Shown here one piece after another: positions 43,067 through 50,833 of a stretch of DNA of 64,000 bases. This DNA is from an uncultured Eubacteriales bacterium. GTDB lineage: Bacteria > Bacillota > Clostridia > UBA1381 > UMGS1253. The stretch is from contig CABUKE010000001.1 in assembly GCA_902492065.1 (NCBI GenBank), forward strand, positions 310,001 through 374,000, in the 5' to 3' direction. Each line of letters opens with the position of its first letter. Position 1 is the first letter of the stretch. The position numbers and the translations under genes are program-made. The notes beneath the pieces were generated by a model. The model saw nothing but the letters and a program-made list of their open reading frames with translations, searched no databases and was not told the DNA's origin.

Positions 43067-43696
43067 ATGAATAAAAAAATTGTTTTTATCATAATTACTT
43101 TGTCGGCGCTAATTGTCTTGCTTTGTTCGTGCAGCGGCATGCCAGGAGAAACGCCGGACGCGTCCGCACCGCCGGACAACACAGCACAGGCGGCGGACGG
43201 GGAAGAAGAACAACCGAAGCCGGAAACACCGCCGGAACCATCCGCCGAACCGCATATGTTGGGCGAGTATGAAACACCAATTCTTAATAACGATGCTGAT
43301 CGGGTCGCAAACCTCGCGCTGGCGTGTGAGAAAATCAATGCTGTTGTGACCGAGCCGGAGCAGGAGTTTTCTTTTAATGATACTGTCGGCGAGCGGACGG
43401 AGGAGCGGGGATTTAAAAAGGGAATCGTCTTTGACGGCAAGGAAAAGACTGAGGCGGTCGGCGGCGGCGTATGCCAGGTCAGCTCGACGCTGTTCGGCGC
43501 AGCGAAGAACGCCGCGCTCGAAATTACGGAGCGGCACCAGCATGAGCGTGAGGTTCAGTACGTCAAGCTTGGCGACGATGCGACGGTCAAGTATGGGGAA
43601 TTGGATTTCAAATTCAAAAATACACAAAGCCGGCCGGTCAAAATCGAAGCCTTTTTGACAGATAGCACGGTGTGCGTGCGCATTTGGGCGATATAG
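43067..43696 (+). CDS. VanW-family lipoprotein
   Basis: The 209-residue protein starts with a hydrophobic lipoprotein signal ending L-C-S-C (Cys22 is the likely lipid-modified residue). A Pro/Glu/Ala-rich disordered spacer of about 40 residues follows, then a VanW domain with FSFNDTVGERTEERGFKKG and GGGVCQVSSTLFGAA. VanW domains occur in surface proteins and some vancomycin-resistance clusters, but their activity is unknown and nothing here suggests resistance. The ATG has GAAGGGAAG upstream. The protein is probably outside the membrane, with the spacer crossing part of the wall. Confidence 0.85.
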   Translation: MNKKIVFIIITLSALIVLLCSCSGMPGETPDASAPPDNTAQAADGEEEQPKPETPPEPSAEPHMLGEYETPILNNDADRVANLALACEKINAVVTEPEQEFSFNDTVGERTEERGFKKGIVFDGKEKTEAVGGGVCQVSSTLFGAAKNAALEITERHQHEREVQYVKLGDDATVKYGELDFKFKNTQSRPVKIEAFLTDSTVCVRIWAI

Positions 43697-43728
43697 CGGG
43701 AAAAACGATGCAGCGGGAGAAAAAATCC

Positions 43729-43757
43729 TTGCACAAACGGCCAAAATAGGATAAAAT
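43729..43757 (+). promoter_or_regulatory. Promoter of pgi
   Basis: TTGCAC (43729-43734) and TAAAAT (43752-43757) are 17 bases apart, 36 bases before the pgi start. Confidence 0.7.
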
Positions 43758-43792
43758 AGGTACGGAAATTTGTGAAAGAAAGGGAGAGTACA

Positions 43793-45145
43793 ATGAGCGG
43801 TATCGGCTTTGATTATGGCAAGGCAAAGGATTTTATTTCCCCGTATGAGGTTGACTATTTGCGCGACATGACAAAAACGTGTCACGATATGCTGCACGCA
43901 AAAAGCGGCGCAGGCAATGACTTCTTGGGTTGGGTAGACCTTCCGGTGGCGTATGATAAGGAAGAGTTTGCACGCATTAAGAAAGCGGCGGCGAAAATCC
44001 AGTCGGATTCGGACGTTTTAGTTGTAATCGGGATTGGCGGGTCGTACCTCGGCGCGCGTGCGGTGATTGAGGCGCTGCGCCACAGCTTTTACAACATGGT
44101 AGATAAAAGTGTGCGCAAAACGCCGGAGATTTATTTTGCGGGCAACTCCATCAGCCCTACGTATCTGGCGGATTTGATTGACGTGATTGGGGAGCGGGAC
44201 TTCTCGCTCAATATTATCTCGAAGTCGGGCACGACGACGGAGCCGGCGGTTGCATTCCGCGTGCTGAAGGCGCTGTGTGAGAAAAAGTACGGCAAGGACG
44301 GCGCAAAGAGCCGCATCTATGCGACGACTGACAAGGCGCGCGGCGCACTCAAGGCACTGTGTGACGAGGAAGGCTACGAGACCTTTGTTGTACCGGACGA
44401 TGTGGGCGGGCGGTTCTCCGTTCTGACGGCGGTTGGCCTGCTGCCTATTGCGGTAAGCGGCGCAGACATCGACAAGCTCATGGAAGGCGCAGCGGCAGGA
44501 TATGAAGAATACAAGAACCCGAACATGGACGAAAATATCTGCTACCAGTATGCGGCGGTGCGTAATGCGCTCTACCGCAAGGGCAAGAACATAGAAATGA
44601 TGATTAACTATGAGCCGTGCCTGCACTACTTCTCCGAGTGGTTCAAGCAGCTCTACGGCGAGAGCGAGGGCAAGGACGGCAAGGGTATCTTCCCGGCGGC
44701 GGCTGACTTTTCAACCGACTTGCACTCCATGGGACAGTATATCCAGGATGGACAGCGGATTCTGTTTGAAACGGTTTTGTCGGTGGAGAAGCCGCGCCGC
44801 GACATTAGCCTGGAGGCGGATGAGGCGAATGTGGACGGGCTGAACTTCCTTGCAGGCAAGACGATGGATTTTGTCAATAAAAAGGCGTTTGAGGGAACGG
44901 TATTGGCGCACACGGACGGCGGTGTGCCGAATCTCGTTGTCAGCATTGAGTCGCTCGACGAATATAATCTCGGCAAGCTGATCTACTTCTTCGAGAAGGC
45001 ATGCGGCATCAGCGGCTATTTGCTCGGCGTAAATCCGTTCAACCAGCCGGGCGTGGAAGCATATAAGAAGAATATGTTTGCGCTTCTGGGCAAGCCGGGC
45101 TATGAGAACGAAAAAGAGGCGCTCGAAAAGCGGCTCGGACGGTAG
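43793..45145 (+). CDS. pgi: Glucose-6-phosphate isomerase
   Basis: Pgi interconverts glucose 6-phosphate and fructose 6-phosphate in glycolysis. The 450-residue length is that of the Gram-positive form. The phosphate-binding region is VIGIGGSYLGARAVIEAL near residue 75, the second family motif is ISKSGTTTEPAVAFR near 140, and the C-terminal catalytic Lys region is NPFNQPGVEAYKKNMF near residue 420. The ATG at 43793 follows AGGGAGAG; the upstream in-frame start is rejected. It has its own promoter. Confidence 0.97.
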   Translation: MSGIGFDYGKAKDFISPYEVDYLRDMTKTCHDMLHAKSGAGNDFLGWVDLPVAYDKEEFARIKKAAAKIQSDSDVLVVIGIGGSYLGARAVIEALRHSFYNMVDKSVRKTPEIYFAGNSISPTYLADLIDVIGERDFSLNIISKSGTTTEPAVAFRVLKALCEKKYGKDGAKSRIYATTDKARGALKALCDEEGYETFVVPDDVGGRFSVLTAVGLLPIAVSGADIDKLMEGAAAGYEEYKNPNMDENICYQYAAVRNALYRKGKNIEMMINYEPCLHYFSEWFKQLYGESEGKDGKGIFPAAADFSTDLHSMGQYIQDGQRILFETVLSVEKPRRDISLEADEANVDGLNFLAGKTMDFVNKKAFEGTVLAHTDGGVPNLVVSIESLDEYNLGKLIYFFEKACGISGYLLGVNPFNQPGVEAYKKNMFALLGKPGYENEKEALEKRLGR

Positions 45146-45220
45146 GTTTTTCCTGATTTGTAAAATTTAATCTCCTTAAAATAAATTTAGTAAAATTGCA
45201 GGAATAATTAAAATATTTAC

Positions 45221-45249
45221 TTGCATATTTGTATGAAATATAGTATGCT
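45221..45249 (+). promoter_or_regulatory. Putative promoter of the P-loop protein gene
   Basis: TTGCAT (45221-45226) and TATGCT (45244-45249) are 17 bases apart, 37 bases before the start codon. Confidence 0.5.
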
Positions 45250-45285
45250 TAAGATAGAGAAATTATTTTAAGGAGGTAGATTGAA

Positions 45286-45696
45286 ATGATAAAGGTACTG
45301 GTCGGTAAAAAGGGCAGCGGTAAGACCAAAACATTGATCGAGTGCGTCAACGATTCCGTGAATACGGCCGATGGCGACATTGTGTTTATCAGCAGCGACA
45401 CAAAGCGGCATATGTACGATATATCGCACCGGGTGCGCATGGTTGACACGTCCGGTTTTGCGCTCAAGTCGTACGACGAGTTTTACGGCTTTTTGTGCGG
45501 GCTGATTTCCAACAATTTTGATATCTCCAATATTTTTATCGACAGCGTTTTCAAGATTGTCGGGGCGGAAACGGACGGTCTTGAGAAGTTCTTTGAAGAT
45601 ATTGAGGGCCTTGCAAAACACTATGACCTGTCATTTTTATTTACCATCAGTATGGACACGGCGGACGCGCCGCAGTATATAAAGCAATACGCATGA
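45286..45696 (+). CDS. Small P-loop NTPase-like protein
   Basis: This 136-residue protein has a clear Walker A motif at the N-terminus (LVGKKGSGKTKTLIE) and a Walker-B-like stretch ISNIFIDSVFKI near residue 80. It is half the size of most P-loop NTPases and lacks recognisable accessory domains, so it may act with a partner. Similar small proteins of Clostridia have unknown roles. The ATG follows AAGGAGG. It lies between pgi and thrC with its own putative promoter. Confidence 0.65.
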   Translation: MIKVLVGKKGSGKTKTLIECVNDSVNTADGDIVFISSDTKRHMYDISHRVRMVDTSGFALKSYDEFYGFLCGLISNNFDISNIFIDSVFKIVGAETDGLEKFFEDIEGLAKHYDLSFLFTISMDTADAPQYIKQYA

Positions 45697-45721
45697 TATC
45701 ATAAGGCAAAATTGCAGCGCG

Positions 45722-45765
45722 CAGCAGGGGGCGGGGGGCCTTGTGTCCTTCGCCTGCTGTATTTT
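45722..45765 (+). terminator. Possible weak terminator after the P-loop gene
   Basis: CAGCAGG (45722-45728) pairs with CCTGCTG (45753-45759), followed by TATTTT. The loop is long and G-rich, so this is only a tentative call. Confidence 0.3.
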
Positions 45766-45810
45766 AAAGCGGTGGCTGCATAAGCCGATACTATTTGGAG
45801 GTTTGTTTGT

Positions 45811-47313
45811 ATGCTCTATCGGAGTACAAGGGATAAAACAATCAAAATTGAGTCTGCACAGGCAATCAAGACGGGCCTGTCAAAAGAGGGCGGCCTGTTT
45901 GTTCCGGAGTCGCTTCCGGCCGTTTCTCTGAGCGACATCGAGGGGATGGCACACATGTCCTACGGTGACCGGGCGGTGTTTGTGCTCTCGAAGTTTTTGA
46001 CGGATTTTGATTTGTTCGAGCTCAAGGAGTGCGTCGATTTGGCGTACAATAAAGAAAAGTTTGAAACCGACACGATTGCGCCGGTGTATAAGCTCAACAG
46101 CAGCGTCTACTTTCTGGAGCTGTGGCATGGGCCGACGTGTGCGTTTAAGGACATGGCGCTCCAGATTTTGCCGCATTTGCTTACCAAGTCAATGCAGAAG
46201 TGCGGCTCGGATAAAGAATGTGTGATTCTGGTCGCAACGTCGGGCGATACGGGCAAGGCCGCGCTTGAAGGCTTCAAGGATGTCAACAAAACGCGGATTT
46301 TTGTCTTCTATCCGGAGCGCGGCGTGAGCGAGATACAGAAGCTGCAAATGGTCACACAGGAGGGCAACAATGTTGGTGTTGCCGCCGTTGTGGGTAACTT
46401 TGACGATGCGCAGACGGGCGTGAAGAAGATTTTCACCGATAAGGAATATGAGGACATTTTAGCGGTGAACGGCTTCGAACTGTCAAGCGCAAACTCAATC
46501 AACTGGGGGCGGCTTGTTCCGCAGATTGTGTACTATTTCTCGGCATATGCCGATTTGGTAAAGAGCGAGGAGATCAAGCTTGGCGACAAGATCAACTTTG
46601 CCGTGCCAACGGGTAACTTCGGTAACATTCTGGCAGGGTATTACGCGAAGCAGATGGGCCTGCCGGTAAACAAGTTTATCTGCGCGTCAAATGAAAACAA
46701 TGTATTGACCGAGTTTATCAACACGGGCGTTTATGATCGTAACCGAAAGTTCTATACGACGATTTCGCCGTCGATGGATATTTTGGTGTCGAGTAACCTG
46801 GAGCGGTTGCTGTTCAACGTGACGGGCGACGATGATGCGCAGGTGCGGGCATATATGGACGCGCTTGCGGCAGAAGGCAAATATACGATCAGCGCCGATG
46901 TGCTGACAAAAATCAAGGACAGCTTCTACGCCGGCTATTGCGACGACGAGGCAACCATGGCGGCGATTAAGGCAGTCAACGAGGAATATTCGTATGTGAT
47001 GGACCCGCACACCGCAGTTGGCAAGTGCGTTTACGAGCAGTATGCAGCCGAGACAGGCGATACGACAAAAACGGTGATTGCGTCGACGGCGAGCCCGTTC
47101 AAATTCAACCAGAGTGTGCTGATTGCGCTCAAGGGGTTGGCAAGCGTTGCGGGCAAGAACGAGTTTGAGCTTTTGGATATTTTGTCGCAGGAGAGCAACA
47201 TGCGGATTCCGAAGTCGCTCGCTGAGCTGAAGTCGAAGCCGCGCCTGTTTAGCATGAGCTGTGAAAAGCAGCAGATGCAGCAGGTCGTAAGTGAGTTTTT
47301 GCAGGTAGAATAG
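45811..47313 (+). CDS. thrC: Threonine synthase
   Basis: This PLP enzyme makes threonine from O-phosphohomoserine. The PLP lysine is in HGPTCAFKDMALQ near residue 115, and the phosphate-binding loop VATSGDTGKAAL is near 152. The protein has the YeaG-like N-terminal start MLYRSTRD and a length of 500, typical of the class with an extended C-terminus. The ATG follows TTGGAGG. No T-box or Thr-rich leader peptide was recognised in the 114 bases upstream. Confidence 0.96.
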   Translation: MLYRSTRDKTIKIESAQAIKTGLSKEGGLFVPESLPAVSLSDIEGMAHMSYGDRAVFVLSKFLTDFDLFELKECVDLAYNKEKFETDTIAPVYKLNSSVYFLELWHGPTCAFKDMALQILPHLLTKSMQKCGSDKECVILVATSGDTGKAALEGFKDVNKTRIFVFYPERGVSEIQKLQMVTQEGNNVGVAAVVGNFDDAQTGVKKIFTDKEYEDILAVNGFELSSANSINWGRLVPQIVYYFSAYADLVKSEEIKLGDKINFAVPTGNFGNILAGYYAKQMGLPVNKFICASNENNVLTEFINTGVYDRNRKFYTTISPSMDILVSSNLERLLFNVTGDDDAQVRAYMDALAAEGKYTISADVLTKIKDSFYAGYCDDEATMAAIKAVNEEYSYVMDPHTAVGKCVYEQYAAETGDTTKTVIASTASPFKFNQSVLIALKGLASVAGKNEFELLDILSQESNMRIPKSLAELKSKPRLFSMSCEKQQMQQVVSEFLQVE

Positions 47314-47332
47314 TCAACAAAATTATCCAAAC

Positions 47333-47506
47333 CGGAAGCATGCTGACGGGGAGGAGAAAACAAATAAAACGCAGATTCTGATACCGAGGAGCCTCCGAGT
47401 TAGAAGAACATGCAAAGCAGGAGCGGTAAAAGCCGCGCCTTTTGATGCAGAATTGGAGCCGTGCGTATCGGATACGCGCGGCTTTTTGTATGCAGGGAGG
47501 GAAACA
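47333..47506 (+). promoter_or_regulatory. Structured leader of the hydrogenase-maturation genes, possible riboswitch or attenuator
   Basis: The leader can form GCATG (47338) with CATGC (47409), enclosing GGAGG (47350) with CCTCC (47392). A hairpin GCGG-CCGC (47423-47436) comes next, then a terminator at 47458-47487. AAAAGCCGCGC (47428-47438) is exactly complementary to GCGCGGCTTTT (47476-47486), the 3' arm and T run of the terminator, so two structures exclude each other. A weak promoter (TTGCAG 47299, AATTAT 47321) may start it. No known riboswitch class was recognised. Confidence 0.55.
47458..47487 (+). terminator. Terminator hairpin before the TM1266-like gene
   Basis: GCCG-T-GCGTA pairs with TACGC-G-CGGC around TCGGA and is followed by TTTTT. 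It lies 20 bases before the start codon of the next gene and just ahead of its ribosome binding site. Confidence 0.8.
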
Positions 47507-47773
47507 ATGGAAAAACGAATTGCATTGATTGGCATTATCGTGGAGGACACAAGCTCGACTGCCGAGCTCAACGAAATCCTGCACGAGTACGGCGGCGATA
47601 TCGTCGCGCGGATGGGCGTGCCATACCGGGAGCGCAGCGTCTGCATTATCAGCGTTGCGGTGGATGCGCCGGCCGACCGGATCAGCTCGCTTGCGGGCAA
47701 GTTAGGACGACTGCGCGGCGTGAGCGTAAAGACAATGTACACAAAAATGGACAATGAAACTGGGAGGGGTTAA
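47507..47773 (+). CDS. TM1266-type iron-only hydrogenase system regulator
   Basis: This 88-residue protein has the ferredoxin-like (ACT/NikR-C-like) pattern of the TM1266 family: RIALIGIIVEDTSSTAELNE at the start and SVCIISVAVDAPADRISSLA in the middle. Members nearly always sit beside hydE, hydF or hydG and are thought to regulate or assist [FeFe]-hydrogenase maturation. No DNA-binding domain is present. The ATG at 47507 follows GGGAGGG; upstream in-frame codons cover the terminator. It ends 1 base before hydG. Confidence 0.85.
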   Translation: MEKRIALIGIIVEDTSSTAELNEILHEYGGDIVARMGVPYRERSVCIISVAVDAPADRISSLAGKLGRLRGVSVKTMYTKMDNETGRG

Positions 47774-47774
47774 C

Positions 47775-49190
47775 ATGTATAACAGTAAAGCCATGAAGGC
47801 GGAGGAATTTATTGACGACGCGGAGATTCTGCGTACAATTGCATACGCAAAGGAACATAAAAATGATGTGGAACTGATTGAGAAGATACTGGAAAAGGCG
47901 GCGGACTACCATGGGCTGACGCATGAGGAGGCGGCAGTGCTGCTCGAGTGCGACGAGCCGGCGCTGCTGGAAAAAATTTATGATTTGGCGCAAAAGGTGA
48001 AGGAGAAAATCTACGGTCGCCGAATCGTCATGTTTGCGCCGCTGTATCTGTCGAATTACTGTGTCAACGAATGCCGTTACTGCCCGTATCACGGGTCGAA
48101 CAAGCATATCTGTCGCAGAAAGCTCACGCAGGAGGAGATTCGTGAAGAGGTCATTGCGCTTCAGGATATGGGCCACAAGCGGCTTGCGTTGGAAACGGGC
48201 GAGGACCCGGTCAATAGCCCGATAGAGTATGTGCTCGAGAGTATTAAGACGATCTACAGCGTCAAACATAAAAACGGCGCAATCCGCCGTGTCAACGTCA
48301 ATATTGCCGCAACAACGGTGGAAAATTATCGCAAACTGAAGGAGGCGGGCATCGGGACGTACATCCTGTTCCAGGAGACGTACCACAAGCCGACGTACGA
48401 GTACCTGCATCCGAAGGGGCCGAAGCACAACTATGCGTACCACACGGAGGCGATGGACCGTGCAATGGACGGCGGTATCGACGACGTGGGAATCGGCGTG
48501 CTGTTTGGATTGTACGAGTACCGTTACGACTTTATTGGCCTGCTGCTGCACGCTAAACACTTGGAGGATGCGAAGGGCGTAGGGCCGCACACGATCAGCG
48601 TACCGCGTATCCGCCCGGCGGACGACGTGGATGTGCAGGAGTTCCCGAATGCGATTACCGACGCGTTGTTTAAAAAGATTGTCGCGATCCTGCGCCTTGC
48701 GGTGCCGTACACGGGCATTATCATTTCCACACGCGAGAGCGAGCAGAGCCGCGCCGAGGCGCTTAAAGTTGGCGTATCGCAGGTGAGCGGTGCATCGCGT
48801 ACGAGCGTAGGCGGCTATGTGGACGGCGAGGAGGAGCTGAATACAGAGCAGTTTGAAATCAACGACACGCGTACGCTTGACGAGGTGGTGCGGTGGCTGT
48901 GCGAGCTGGGCTATATCCCGAGCTTCTGTACAGCGTGCTACCGCGAGGGACGGACGGGCGACCGGTTCATGCGGCTTGCCAAGTCGGGCCATATTGGAAA
49001 CGTCTGTCAGCCGAACGCGCTGATGACCTTTAAGGAGTATTTGGAGGACTATGCCAGCGAGGAAACGAAGAAGGTCGGCGAAGCGATGATTGTAAAAGAG
49101 CTGGCGCAGATACCGAACGAGAAGGTCAAGGAACAGGCGCAGAAGTATATCGAGCAGCTTGTCGGCGGCGAGCGCGACTTCCGCTTCTAA
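47775..49190 (+). CDS. hydG: [FeFe]-hydrogenase maturase HydG (tyrosine lyase)
   Basis: HydG is a radical SAM enzyme that splits tyrosine to supply CO and cyanide for the H-cluster. The radical SAM motif C-x3-C-x2-C is in NYCVNECRYCPYHGSN near residue 95. The C-terminal auxiliary-cluster motif CX2CX22C is intact (FCTACYREG, then GNVCQPN, near residue 380-410), as needed for CO/CN release. The 471-residue length is standard. The ATG at 47775 has GGGAGGGG, and hydF follows after 12 bases. Confidence 0.97.
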   Translation: MYNSKAMKAEEFIDDAEILRTIAYAKEHKNDVELIEKILEKAADYHGLTHEEAAVLLECDEPALLEKIYDLAQKVKEKIYGRRIVMFAPLYLSNYCVNECRYCPYHGSNKHICRRKLTQEEIREEVIALQDMGHKRLALETGEDPVNSPIEYVLESIKTIYSVKHKNGAIRRVNVNIAATTVENYRKLKEAGIGTYILFQETYHKPTYEYLHPKGPKHNYAYHTEAMDRAMDGGIDDVGIGVLFGLYEYRYDFIGLLLHAKHLEDAKGVGPHTISVPRIRPADDVDVQEFPNAITDALFKKIVAILRLAVPYTGIIISTRESEQSRAEALKVGVSQVSGASRTSVGGYVDGEEELNTEQFEINDTRTLDEVVRWLCELGYIPSFCTACYREGRTGDRFMRLAKSGHIGNVCQPNALMTFKEYLEDYASEETKKVGEAMIVKELAQIPNEKVKEQAQKYIEQLVGGERDFRF

Positions 49191-49202
49191 GGAGGGGACA
49201 GC

Positions 49203-50411
49203 ATGGAGCAAAAGATGCACGATTTGAACCAAACGCCAAAGTCCGACCGGCTGCATATTGCCATTTTCGGCAAACGCAATGCGGGCAAGTCGTCGCTGAT
49301 TAATGCTATTACGGGCCAGCAGACGGCAATTGTATCCGACACGGCGGGGACGACGGCCGACCCGGTGTATAAAACCATGGAGCTCAGTCCTCTCGGGCCG
49401 TGCGTGCTGATTGACACGGCGGGCTTTGACGACGAGGGCGTTCTCGGCTCTCTGCGGGTCGAAAAAACACGCAAAGTCGTCGAGGCTGCGGACGTTGCCA
49501 TACTGGTATTTGCGGATACAGATTTTACATTTGAAACTGAGTGGATTCAGATGTTGAAGGAAAAGAGTACGCCCATCCTCGCAGTTGTGAATAAGGCCGA
49601 TGTTTTGACAAATGCGGACGAAATCGCGGCTAAAGTTAGCGCGGAATTTGGCCTTGACGCGCTTTTGGTCAGCGCAGTAACGGGCGAGGGCATTGCACAG
49701 ATACGGCCTGCACTGGCGCGCCTCGTTCCGGAAGGCTTTGGTACACAGTCGATTGCGCGCCATCTCGCCGGCGCGGGCGACGTGGTGCTGCTCGTCATGC
49801 CGCAGGACATTCAGGCGCCAAAAGGACGGCTGATTTTACCGCAGGTGCAGACTATACGTGACCTGCTCGACGGCAAGGCGCTTGTGCTGTCGTGTACGAC
49901 GGACTGCCTGGACGGCGCGCTCGCCGCGCTCAAGGAGCCGCCCAAGCTCATTATCACTGACTCGCAGGTGTTTGATGTGGTGTACCAAAAGAAGCCGGAG
50001 AAGAGCCTGCTAACTTCGTTTTCCGTACTGATGGCGCGCTATAAGGGCGATATTGCCGAGTTTGTGCGCGGCGCAGCGGCGATTGATACGCTGAAGGAAA
50101 CAGACCGCGTGCTGATTGCCGAGGCATGTACTCATGCGCCGCTGTCCGAGGACATTGGACGCGTCAAGATTCCGCGTATGCTCCGCCAGCGTGTGGGCGA
50201 GGGGCTGACGGTTGACATTGCCGCGGGTAACAGCTTCCCCGACGATTTGTCGCCGTATGCGCTCATTATCCACTGCGGCGCATGTATGTTTAACCGCCGC
50301 TACGTGCTCTCGCGTATTGAAAAGGCAAAGACGGCGGGCGTGCCGATTACAAATTACGGCGTGGCGATTGCGAAGCTGAAGGGAATCCTCGATAAAATTG
50401 AAACGTATTAA
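49203..50411 (+). CDS. hydF: [FeFe]-hydrogenase maturation GTPase HydF
   Basis: HydF is the scaffold GTPase that carries the di-iron precursor to the hydrogenase. The N-terminal GTPase has the P-loop GKRNAGKSSLINAITGQ and the G3 motif DTAGFDD. The C-terminal cluster-binding residues are visible in EACTHAPLSEDIGR (C-x-H) and HCGACMFNRR (H-C-x2-C). The 402-residue length is normal. The ATG has AAGGAGGGG upstream. It ends the maturation operon before a strong terminator. Confidence 0.96.
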   Translation: MEQKMHDLNQTPKSDRLHIAIFGKRNAGKSSLINAITGQQTAIVSDTAGTTADPVYKTMELSPLGPCVLIDTAGFDDEGVLGSLRVEKTRKVVEAADVAILVFADTDFTFETEWIQMLKEKSTPILAVVNKADVLTNADEIAAKVSAEFGLDALLVSAVTGEGIAQIRPALARLVPEGFGTQSIARHLAGAGDVVLLVMPQDIQAPKGRLILPQVQTIRDLLDGKALVLSCTTDCLDGALAALKEPPKLIITDSQVFDVVYQKKPEKSLLTSFSVLMARYKGDIAEFVRGAAAIDTLKETDRVLIAEACTHAPLSEDIGRVKIPRMLRQRVGEGLTVDIAAGNSFPDDLSPYALIIHCGACMFNRRYVLSRIEKAKTAGVPITNYGVAIAKLKGILDKIETY

Positions 50412-50419
50412 TTTTTACG

Positions 50420-50449
50420 AAAAAGCAGCCCTTTTGGGGCTGCTTTTTT
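50420..50449. terminator. Terminator between hydF and the ribbon-helix-helix gene
   Basis: AAAAAGCAGCCC pairs with GGGCTGCTTTTT around TTTTG, with T runs on both strands; it serves the two convergent genes. Confidence 0.9.
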
Positions 50450-50462
50450 ATGTCCCTCAAAA

Positions 50463-50645
50463 TTATTTCAACTGCTTTAAATCATTTACCGTTATTTGCT
50501 CGTTTGTTTCTTCAAATTCCCGGATACACTTCTGCACAAGATAGATGACCTGCCCATTCATAGAACGTCCCTCATAGCGGGCGATAAATTTCAGTTTTGC
50601 ATGCAGCTCCTGCTTTACATGAATTCCCAAGTGTTTGCTTTTCAT
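50463..50645 (-). CDS. Ribbon-helix-helix (Arc-like) DNA-binding protein
   Basis: This 60-residue protein fits the Arc/MetJ fold: a short beta strand with alternating contacts (KHLGIHVKQELH) and two helices (AKLKFIARYEGRSMNGQVIY). Such proteins bind DNA as dimers of dimers and usually repress their own promoter. A GTACTTAT half-site lies just before its start at 50665-50672, and a full palindrome lies at 50728-50744. The ATG follows GAGGAGC. No toxin gene is next to it, so an antitoxin role is not supported. Confidence 0.7.
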   Translation of the reverse strand: MKSKHLGIHVKQELHAKLKFIARYEGRSMNGQVIYLVQKCIREFEETNEQITVNDLKQLK

Positions 50646-50664
50646 GGTGTTTGCTCCTCAGTTT

Positions 50665-50672
50665 GTACTTAT
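50665..50672. promoter_or_regulatory. Half-site matching the GTACTTA palindrome
   Basis: GTACTTAT repeats one arm of the palindrome at 50728-50744 and lies 20 bases before the start of the ribbon-helix-helix gene. Confidence 0.45.
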
Positions 50673-50689
50673 TTTCTGTTCGTTATAAG

Positions 50690-50718
50690 TTGATAATATA
50701 CTTTTTCTATGGTAAAAT
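50690..50718 (+). promoter_or_regulatory. Promoter of the methyltransferase gene
   Basis: TTGATA (50690-50695) and TAAAAT (50713-50718) are 17 bases apart; the start of transcription is expected near 50725, directly before the palindrome. Confidence 0.65.
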
Positions 50719-50727
50719 GTTGAAGGT

Positions 50728-50744
50728 GTACTTAAAATAAGTAC
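50728..50744. promoter_or_regulatory. 17-base palindrome, probable operator
   Basis: GTACTTA-AAA-TAAGTAC is a perfect inverted repeat beginning about 3 bases after the expected transcription start of the methyltransferase gene. The neighbouring ribbon-helix-helix protein is the natural candidate to bind it. Confidence 0.6.
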
Positions 50745-50833
50745 AGTAAATCTTTCGCAGGCAATTTTGCGGCTTTTGCTTTTTAAAAATTGGGAAAGAT
50801 AAACTGAGAATCAAAGAATTGGAGAGAGTGTAT

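Noticed and set aside
43067..43696. Vancomycin-resistance function for the VanW protein
   Set aside because: VanW domains are common in Clostridia outside resistance clusters; no vanHAX or sensor genes are nearby.
45697..45810. T-box or threonine leader-peptide attenuator for thrC
   Set aside because: No T-box GGTGG-type core, no Thr-rich short frame and only a weak hairpin are present.
47682..49763. 693-codon minus-strand reading frame opposite hydG and hydF
   Set aside because: It is a compositional shadow of the well-identified hydG/hydF genes and lacks a start signal.
50463..50645. Toxin-antitoxin module
   Set aside because: The neighbouring genes are a terminator-separated hydF and a divergent methyltransferase; no toxin-like frame overlaps or adjoins the small DNA-binding protein.
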